From Davidsoniella eucalypti (taxonomy: Eukaryota > Ascomycota > Sordariomycetes > Microascales > Ceratocystidaceae): 64,000 nucleotides of DNA. The notes under the pieces are model-generated. The model ran no database searches, was not told the DNA's origin, and was given only the letters and a program-made list of their open reading frames with translations. The stretch covers positions 1 through 64,000 of the forward strand of contig RMBW01000054.1 in NCBI GenBank assembly GCA_004009845.1. The letters are read 5' to 3'. The translations under genes were made by a program, and so were the position numbers. Below, one piece after another: positions 57,201 to 64,000 of the stretch (position 1 is its first letter; each line of letters opens with the position of its first letter).

Positions 57201-58516
57201 ATTTGGCTTTGAGCCCACTGAAGCCTGGCTTGAGCTCTGAAGCCCAGGCCTACAACCCTAGAGGAAAGAACACCCTATCTGGATTTCGGCACGCATAGCC
57301 GTCCGGCTATCAGTAGAGTAGTTGCGGCGTGGTAGCTGTAGGATCTCGAGGATATCTCTGTACAGGGATACTGCCGTGCTAAAGGATAGAAGGATGCAAA
57401 GGAAGGTGGCCTTTCCGCACTTTATTAATGCATTAGTAAAAAAGCAAAAAAGTAAGGTGCCCCAAAGACGACAGGCACAGATATGATACAAATTAGTACT
57501 AACTAGGCTCATCATAGCAGGATAATAGAGAAGTCGAACGTAACTGAGAAGGTCGATATTCTCAACACAAGCAGACAAAGAAATGATTAGGTGATATCTG
57601 GCTATGGCTTTCGAGGCAGCAAGTAGGACGTCTGCCTGAATATACTGCCAATGGTGTATTTTTCGGAATCAAGCCAAGTGTCACTGCTTTCAGTACTGAG
57701 AACGACCTGTATTTCTTTGCTGCCACTCTCGAAGACAATCAGACGAGTGGGCTCGAGCCAGTTTCATCTTTTGGTCCTTGCCCTTCCCCATCTTCGTTTT
57801 CCTCTGTTCCTCTGTAGTATGACTAGTGTTATTAATTATTTTAATTATTTTATCCTCTTTTTCTCTAGATAATTCCCGGCGTGAATCGTCGATTTAGATC
57901 TTGACTTAGTCCCAAGCTCTCCTTTCTTTTTTCTTCTTTCTTTCTTCCTCCCCACTTGCGCTTTGTTTTGCTTCTGAACCTTCTACCTACACGTTTACAC
58001 TGATCATAGATCGTACGTGGCGAAGTCTTAACCTGCACACCAGACATCATCAAGCAAACAAACCACTGGACGGCATCTGTATTTGATTTGTATCAACATC
58101 GCTACTCTTACATCGCGGCTGGATCGAACATCTGGACGACATATCAACGCAACCGCCATCGCCACTTCCGCCGAAACGCTTTGCCATCTGACGATACTGG
58201 CCACTTCACAACATCACACTGTAGCACAGCATCACGCTCCCCACAGAGAACAAGCCGGGCTGCAACGTTCATTGATCGTCATCTGCCTCTTCACCTCCAT
58301 CGTCACTGGCAACACTACGCTGTACCTGGACATGGTTGGCTTTTCGCTGTGCTTCTAACCAAGCATTCTTGGCTTCTTGCCATCTCTCGTCGCCTGTTGC
58401 TGTACACATCGCTCTTTTTCCTGTACTGCTTCTAACCACTGTCTTTTCTATTTCTGCCCTGAATCCGCTCATTATCTGTCTACCACACATTCTTTTCTTC
58501 TACTTACCACATAACC
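51273..58516. other. Large intergenic region with weak fragments
   Basis: No firm gene is present in about 7.2 kb. 52560-53060 and 53580-53960 are GC-richer with minus-strand frames: 52619-52897 reads KHYKPYKPGTATAEKATT, and 53580-53828 is Cys-bearing with ERTNCLCDCANCIATL. They could be relics or small orphan genes. A GTGTGTGTGTG run lies at 55886-55897. A 38-codon frame at 56244 ends at a donor-like GTAAGT. 57650-58516 is the probable promoter and long CT-rich leader of the pepsin-like gene, with several short upstream frames. Confidence 0.4.
53580..53828 (-). pseudogene. Possible Cys-bearing coding relic
   Basis: An 82-codon frame without its own ATG reads GSVASLAGDATSLQRVRTER, then CLCDCANCIATLAG, and ends CEFCGKFF. 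The Cys pairs and balanced codons are unlike the surroundings. An overlapping frame upstream (53728-53990), also protein-like (STVGNLTLESNSSGVLPISC), may be the preceding exon or a frameshifted part. No family is recognised. Confidence 0.2.
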
Positions 58517-61169
58517 ATGAAATCATCTTTGTTACCTATTCTTGCGGCCGCTGCTTCGACCGCCACCGCCACAAAGTCTTCCAAGACCGCCGTCCGCTCG
58601 TTGACCGGCTCATCATGGTACGTATAAATTTTGCAGTCTTCCAGGGCCTATTTTGGCTACTAGGAACGCTAGCCCCCCATTTTGATCCCTTGTACTAACA
58701 CTAATTTTTGGTGTAGGCTTGGAATCGACGGTAACTGGTCGGCCACCTCATTCCGTGCTGCTAACCAGGACGTCGACCTGTTTGTTAGCACTACGCTATC
58801 TGAACACTGGCTTATTGACACCGGTGGCTGTCTTGCCGGTAAGTAACTCTATCTGCACCATGTCTTCCGTTCTTTTTGTGTCCTACTGCATAAACACATG
58901 TCCTGGCCTTGCCGGTCAGACATGCCATTCCCATTGTATTGACAAGACACTAACATGGGTTTTCTCTGCAGACGAGCCTCTGTGCGCCAGTGCCCGTGGT
59001 GGCGTTGTTGACCTAGAGTCTTCGTCACACTGGAGCTCGCTTGGAATATGGTCAATCGGCCTGTCATATCTCGGTGTCACTGCCAACGCAGCCTATGGCA
59101 CCGATGCCGTCGGCTTCACAGACAACGTCACCGGCACTTCCTTGTCTATGGACGATGCTCTCGTTGGCGCTATCAACGTGACTGACTTTTACGTCGGTCT
59201 GTTTGGTGTTGGTATCATCAGCGGCAAGTTTGGCACTGAGACCATCACCTCTCCATTTGCCAAGATGGTCGAGGACGATGCGTGGTTCCCTAGCTACACC
59301 TATGGTTTCACCGCTGGTGCTTACTACAAGGACATGCCTAGTTCTCTGACTCTGGGTGGCTACGATGCCGCTCGTCTCCCCTCCAACCCGGGAAACGTTG
59401 ACTTTACCCTTGCCAAAGATACCATGACTCCTCGTGTTCTAGTCAGAGCTATTGAGGTCACCACCGGCAGCGGATCTCAGCCTAGCAACTGGGAAGCTTC
59501 TCCGCAAATACTGTCCAACTTCTCCAACTCATTCCCGGCTATTGTTGACAGCTCAACGCCCTACCTCTGGCTCCCCGAGGCTGTCATTGACGCGTTTGTC
59601 TCATCCATGAACCTCACCTACAACAGCACCCTCGAGGTGTACGTTCTAACCGACGATCAGTTGGAGGCTCTAAAGGAGGATGCTGCTTTCGAGTTTACTT
59701 TCAGTCTTTCCAGCTATGACAACACCAACGACTATGGAGAGCCGCTTTCCGTCACTGGTGTTGTCAACATTACTCTTTCGGGCGCCGCTTTTGCCCACGC
59801 TCTTCAGTACCCTTACCACAACCAGGACATTGCCTATGGCGAGGCTTCTGTCCCCTACTTTCCCATCAAGAAGTCGGAAGATAGCACCTTTGTCCTGGGA
59901 CGCACCTTCCTGCAGGAGGCCTATATCCTCACTCGCTACGATAGCGCTACTTTCCAGCTTCACCAAGCCGCTTTCCCTTCCGATCCCATCGGTGACCGCA
60001 GCATTCAGACTGTCACGCAGCCTCTGAACAGCGTGTACCCTGGACCCAATAAGATGGGTTCCAGCGACTCGAAGCTGAGCAAGGGCACCATCTCTGGCAT
60101 TGCCGTCGGCAGCATCTCTGGTGTTGCCATTGCTGGCTTCGCTATCTGGTGGTTTGTTCGCAGACGTAGAGCCCAGAAGCTTGCACACATCCAGGCTGCC
60201 AACAAGGGCGTTGAATACTACGGCGATGTCAAGGTTACCGACCCTTCGGCTCTCGAGTCTCCTGCTCCTCCTCGTACTCCTATCAGCCGTATCCTGCACA
60301 AGATCATTCCCCGCAAAACGTCCGTCATGGCTCCCGAGGCTACCAGAGAGCTGGACATTGCCGAAGTTTCTGCCGACCCCGTCATTCTCGAGGTTGGCGC
60401 GGAGCAAGGCCACCAGGTCTTTGAGCTTCCCGACACTCAGACCTTTGTTGTCGAGTTGGACTCCGACCCTCACTCCTATGCCGATTTTGAGGACCATGGT
60501 ATCAGCCCCTATGAGCACGCCCAGCAGAAGATCAACGTGCAGCTTCAGGGCCCCGTCCCTCCTTATACTCCTGGTGACTTCCAGCAGACGGCTATCCTCA
60601 CCAACGAGAAGGTGGCTATGATCCAAACCCCAGGAAGCACTTTTGGCACTGATCCCCTATCGCAAGCCTCGCCGTCTCCCATGACTCCCGGTGCTAGTAA
60701 TGCATGGGATTTCCAATCTCCTGCGCCTGTTTCCTCTATGGCTTCATCGCCTGCCAGCACTCGTTTTGCCTCACCTCTATCTCGTGGACCCCACGATACT
60801 CTGCCCCTCCGTTCGGTTGGCAGCCACGCATCGCTGGTCTCTTCGGCTGCGTCTCAGACTTCGTCTCGTGTGCAACACACCATGATCGAGGCGGAAAACA
60901 TTGTGTGCCTGGGTGCTTTGCCTGACAACATCCCCATTCCCGGACGCGACCCAATGCCCGCGGTTCCAGCTCCGGTAGCGTCCCTGGACCGCCCTAGTCT
61001 GGCCGTCCGGGCGACGCCTCACAGCTCGCGGGCCGACGACCGTCCAATGGACAGCCCTCGCAGCCAGTACAGCACACGCAGTGCGGATCGGATCGATGCC
61101 ACAGGCGATCTTGTACATGTTCCCCAGGTGGCGCAACACCGCTATAGCTGGGAACACGGCCGCCAGTAG
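58517..61169 (+). CDS. Membrane-anchored pepsin-like (A1) protein, probably catalytically impaired, 806 aa
   Basis: Three exons, 58517-58617, 58717-58838 and 58972-61169, are joined through introns of 99 and 133 nt with TACTAAC/ACTAAC branch sites. The first intron splits Trp, the second Asp. Residues 1-19 form a signal peptide (MKSSLLPILAAAASTATAT). The ectodomain (about 34-405) follows the pepsin fold of fungal aspartic-protease-like proteins: GIDGNWSA, VDLFVSTTLSEHWLI, paired Cys72/Cys79, YGFTAGAYY, SSLTLGGYD, AIVDSSTPYLWLPE and FVLGRTFLQEAY. The position of the first catalytic Asp (usual DTGS) reads STTL at 58-61, and the second motif reads DSST instead of DSGT. A transmembrane helix at about 446-472 (GISGVAIAGFAIWWF, then RRRR) is followed by a 334-residue Pro/Ser-rich cytoplasmic tail. 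It is likely a type I surface protein. It may be a sensor or binding protein rather than a protease. Confidence 0.8.
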
Positions 61170-61616
61170 GCTAATTGTCTGTTGTCTATGGTCAGTGAGC
61201 GAGTCTCCAGTACTACTATAGCTGGTGACATTTGAACGATGTTACGAAACAGGACTTTAATTAAGGAACACCCCACAAAAATCCCCGTTTTATATATTGC
61301 CTTTATAACATGCCTCGGCGCCTGTTACTATTTTTGCATTTTTTTCTTTGTCATCATCTGCACCATAATCGGTAGCGCTTCATTCATTTTCTTTTCCATG
61401 CCTTACACTTGCTTGATCTATATACACTATACTCCAGTGAGAGACATCCGATACCCGGTGCCATCACCTGTTTTTTTCTTCTTTTTTCTTCCTTTTTCCC
61501 ATCTTCTTCTGTCATATTGACTGCACTGTGTGCTATGTAGCGTTCTGACTAAATATATATACCATAATACTTTGTTATCATCACTCCATGTCTCCCGTAC
61601 TATATGCTCTGTGCCA
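61170..61616. other. Convergent 3' flanks
   Basis: T-rich, gene-free DNA between the convergent pepsin-like gene and the three-exon minus-strand gene. Confidence 0.5.
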
Positions 61617-63296
61617 TCAAGCCGCTTCGTCTTGCATGTCGACAAATATCCACGAGCTTCCTTGACTATTGTCGACGTATTCCAAGTAGTAACCTCCAGT
61701 CTTTCCACCTCTATGTTCGCGATAGACAACACGGACGTGGCAGTTGACAAAGTCAGACAAGGTGAGATATCTCAGATTTCGCCCGTCCACAGGCGAACTA
61801 AGAGGCAACGAATAAATCGAGTGCCCAACCTTGGCATATGTCATGGTTGGCCGATCGCTCAGGTCGTCACAAGGACAAATCACGATGGGTTCATGCAGGC
61901 CGATTCGAGTTCCTAGAGTCTGTGGCATACGTTCGTGGCGCATGATGCAAAGTTCGGCACCGTGATCTTGGAGACTGACAAACTGGCCGAGAGTGTTCCA
62001 GAACACGCTGTCTTCGCTGTGTCGGATCATATATCTAAAACACTATGTTAATGACACAGCGATGGAGGATGAGGCCCGAAGGATACCATGCGAGACAGGG
62101 GCCTGTACCTATAGCCATCAATGACGCAAATGGGGTTGTGGGATGCTTGAATACTAGGCTCGGGATCTAGAGCTTGTGGGAGGTATTTTCGGCGGATCAT
62201 ATTTTGCTGTGATCCGGGATGAATCATATTCGGGTTCTTCTTTGACGGACTTGGAGTTTTTGGCCTAGAGATTGACTGGAGCAGGATTTCCACATTTCTT
62301 TCATCGTCATCTTCTTCTGCATAGTCTTCGTCATCTTCATCGTCATCTTCCTCTACCTCTACTTCCCTATCTGCTAGCACTGGGCTATCTGGAAGACGTG
62401 GAAGCTCGTCAGGTATGATAGGCATCCAAGGAGCAGATGGCGTATGTGTAGTTACAGCTCGGGTATTGTTATTTTTAGAGGAAGACCTGTTTTTTTTCGA
62501 TAGACCAGAACACGTAGACGATGACGGAACCAGCGGCTGCTGCCGATAATGGACCCGTTTCGGCCCAAACGGCTTTGGCGAAGATCCAAGCAACGGAGGC
62601 AGCGGAGGCAGTGGAGGCGAATCGGAGACATCAGCATAGTTACTCCCAAGAATAGCTTGATCTATATTTTCCGTAGCATGACAGTTGCGGTAGATTGGAG
62701 AAGATGGATCCGGCCCGAGTATGTCACCATTCTGGTGCAGGAACGCTTTGCGGCCTGGATCGGGCGTTTGGGGTGACGTTGTAGTACGGCAAACTCTGGC
62801 CGAAGGGGCCACTGACGGTGATACTGAATCTTGACCAACATGAATTGATTCAGGTGAGGCTTTGATGAGATCTGCCAATGAATTAGGGCTTGAAGTCATA
62901 AGTATATCCAGGTCGCTCGGGGTAGGGCTCTGGGGCAAAGGTGTGTTGATCGGATCGGTTGGTACATGACTCTCCTCCCAACTAGTAAAGGTCACGTCTT
63001 CGGCTAATGGAATATAGGGCAACGGCCCTGTCTGGCAAAACACACGGAAGTCGTCCCGACCATAATGCTCGCAGTGTAGCCCTGGAGTACTTGCGACTGC
63101 ATCCCACCATATAAGCAGTGATAAGCACGACTTTGTAGCGACGCAGTAACGATATTGGTCAGATCCAACGGTCTAGAGTACAGTTTAGAGTTAGTAATTG
63201 AAAGTACGATGAGAAAATACATAGCTGCACTTCACTTACTACACATAGCCTCGCTTTGATAGCGCTGTTATTGCTTTCATGAGACTTTGAAGCCAT
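61617..63296 (-). CDS. Hypothetical protein with acidic linker, 512 aa, three exons
   Basis: Exons 63296-63240, 63172-62109 and 62034-61617 are joined through introns of 67 and 74 nt. The first intron is in phase 0 (GTA|GTAAGT). The second splits Arg (AG|A) to give CVIDGYRYMIRHSEDSVF, a continuous and plausible sequence. Two parts look folded: an N-terminal segment (about 20-75, SDQYRYCVATKSCLSLLIWW and CEHYGRDDFRVFCQTG) and a C-terminal one (about 350-512, including FWNTLGQFVSLQDHGAELCI and GYYLEYVDNSQGSSWIFVDM). They are separated by a Pro/Ser-rich linker and an acidic run at about 290-312. No signal peptide or membrane segment is present. I do not recognise the family. Its start lies about 490 nt from the divergent TRM7 start. 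Confidence 0.75.
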
Positions 63297-63786
63297 GGCT
63301 TAGAAGTATATCACTCGTATCAACTGATTTTAGGTCTTGAGGGTAGTTCATTTTGGAAATGGATATCATGTGATGCTATAGAGGTATTCTACTAAAGAGA
63401 TATAATGTCGTCGTTCAATCTGAGCTTCATGACTCGATCTTGTTGTGTACAGTGAGCGGTGTAAGTTGCCTAGGGTCTATTAGATGACTAATTAGGGTTC
63501 AGACACGGCATTCAGTTATTTGAGCTGATCGATTTGCTTGTAGAATTACTTAAAGTGGATATCAAGTAAAAATGCAGCCTAATTAGGACAAAGTTGGGCC
63601 AAACAAAACGTCATAAAATTTTGCGGTCTGAATGCCTCAATTTTTTGGAGGGGTGAATGAAATCAACCAGAAAAATTAAGAGAAAAGAGAGAGAGGCTTT
63701 TTGAGTATCACGACTATCTTGGTTTTTTTTTTCTTATTTTCGCAAGAGACCTGAACTTTGAGACGAAATTCCTACTAAATCTCATC
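63297..63786. promoter_or_regulatory. Shared divergent promoter region
   Basis: About 490 nt separate the divergent ATGs of the three-exon gene and TRM7, so both promoters lie here. The DNA is AT-rich, with a T tract at 63722-63734 near the TRM7 side. No clear TATA box is visible. Confidence 0.5.
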
Positions 63787-64000
63787 ATGGGAAAGTCATC
63801 AAAAGATAAGAGAGACGCTTACTATCGTCTGGCCAAAGAACAAGGCTGGCGCGCTCGCAGTGCATTCAAGCTTCTTCAACTAGATGAAGGTGAGTCTGAG
63901 GTATTCTTGAGATACAGTCTTATATAGCGGCTTTGCTATTGATATAGATGGATGTCTATGTAGATAGTATATGTTCATATGGCTATCTTCCCTCATCACT
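63787..64000 (+). CDS. TRM7: Trm7-like tRNA 2'-O-ribose methyltransferase, first exon (runs off window)
   Basis: Exon 1 is 63787-63889 and encodes 34 residues: MGKSSKDKRDAYYRLAKEQG followed by WRARSAFKLLQLDE, the hallmark N-terminus of FtsJ-family RNA methyltransferases of the Trm7 branch. It includes the Lys of the K-D-K-E tetrad (SAFKLLQ). A GTGAGT donor follows at 63890. The rest of the window looks like intron, and the acceptor may be at ATAG near 63946 or beyond the edge. Trm7 methylates ribose 32 and 34 in the anticodon loop of several tRNAs, together with partner proteins. The MGKSSKDKRD start distinguishes it from Spb1 and the mitochondrial Mrm2 type. Confidence 0.85.

Noticed and set aside
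58083..58435. Plus-strand frames of 91 and 115 codons before the pepsin-like gene
   Set aside because: They start at TTG, have His/Arg-rich odd composition, and lie in the probable leader.
59670..60626. 318-codon minus-strand frame opposite the pepsin-like gene
   Set aside because: It is the antisense shadow of a codon-biased GC-rich gene; no independent motif.

Overview
The window looks like a filamentous ascomycete (Pezizomycotina) chromosome segment. Protein genes are split by short GT-AG introns of 65-133 nt with CTAAC-type branch sites. 5S rRNA genes are dispersed rather than in an array. The tRNA gene carries a short anticodon-loop intron, and the proteins are of fungal families: an NDR kinase, a Clr2-type silencing factor, a Ufo1-type F-box protein, a GPI-anchored wall protein and a Trm7 methyltransferase. 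Species cannot be named from sequence alone.

Layout. 1-5.8 kb: the 5' part of a secreted protein gene cut by the window edge, a 459-bp element with 30-nt inverted ends, and two hypothetical minus-strand genes, one with a TATA box. 5.8-16.9 kb: AT-rich, gene-poor DNA holding a normal-length 5S rRNA gene, a second 5S gene interrupted by 36 nt, a candidate small spliced gene and decayed fragments. 16.9-18.4 kb: an intron-less basic, Ser/Pro-rich protein. 19.0-21.1 kb: a composite, inactive Tc1/mariner element with four copies of its 83-nt terminal repeat and a neighbouring inverted miniature derivative. 24.3-32.1 kb: the main gene block, with an NDR-family kinase, a Clr2-domain protein and a protein with three zinc-binding-like Cys/His modules. 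32.1-44.7 kb: a gene desert with one tRNA-Gly(GCC) and GC-rich relics of two retroelement types. 44.7-51.2 kb: a Ufo1-like F-box/UIM protein converging with a GPI-anchored wall protein. 51.2-58.5 kb: mostly empty. 58.5-64 kb: a membrane-anchored pepsin-like protein that appears to lack a catalytic Asp, a three-exon hypothetical gene, and the first exon of TRM7 transcribed divergently from it.

The genes do not form an obvious pathway or biosynthetic cluster. They are ordinary regulatory, surface and RNA-modification genes scattered between transposon-derived or decayed AT-rich DNA. The most unusual structures are the composite Tc1 element (apparently a miniature element captured beside its parent), the interrupted 5S gene, the triple Cys/His protein and the pepsin-like surface protein. 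Gene starts were set at true ATG codons, and introns were placed by reading-frame continuity plus splice consensus; no similarity search was possible.
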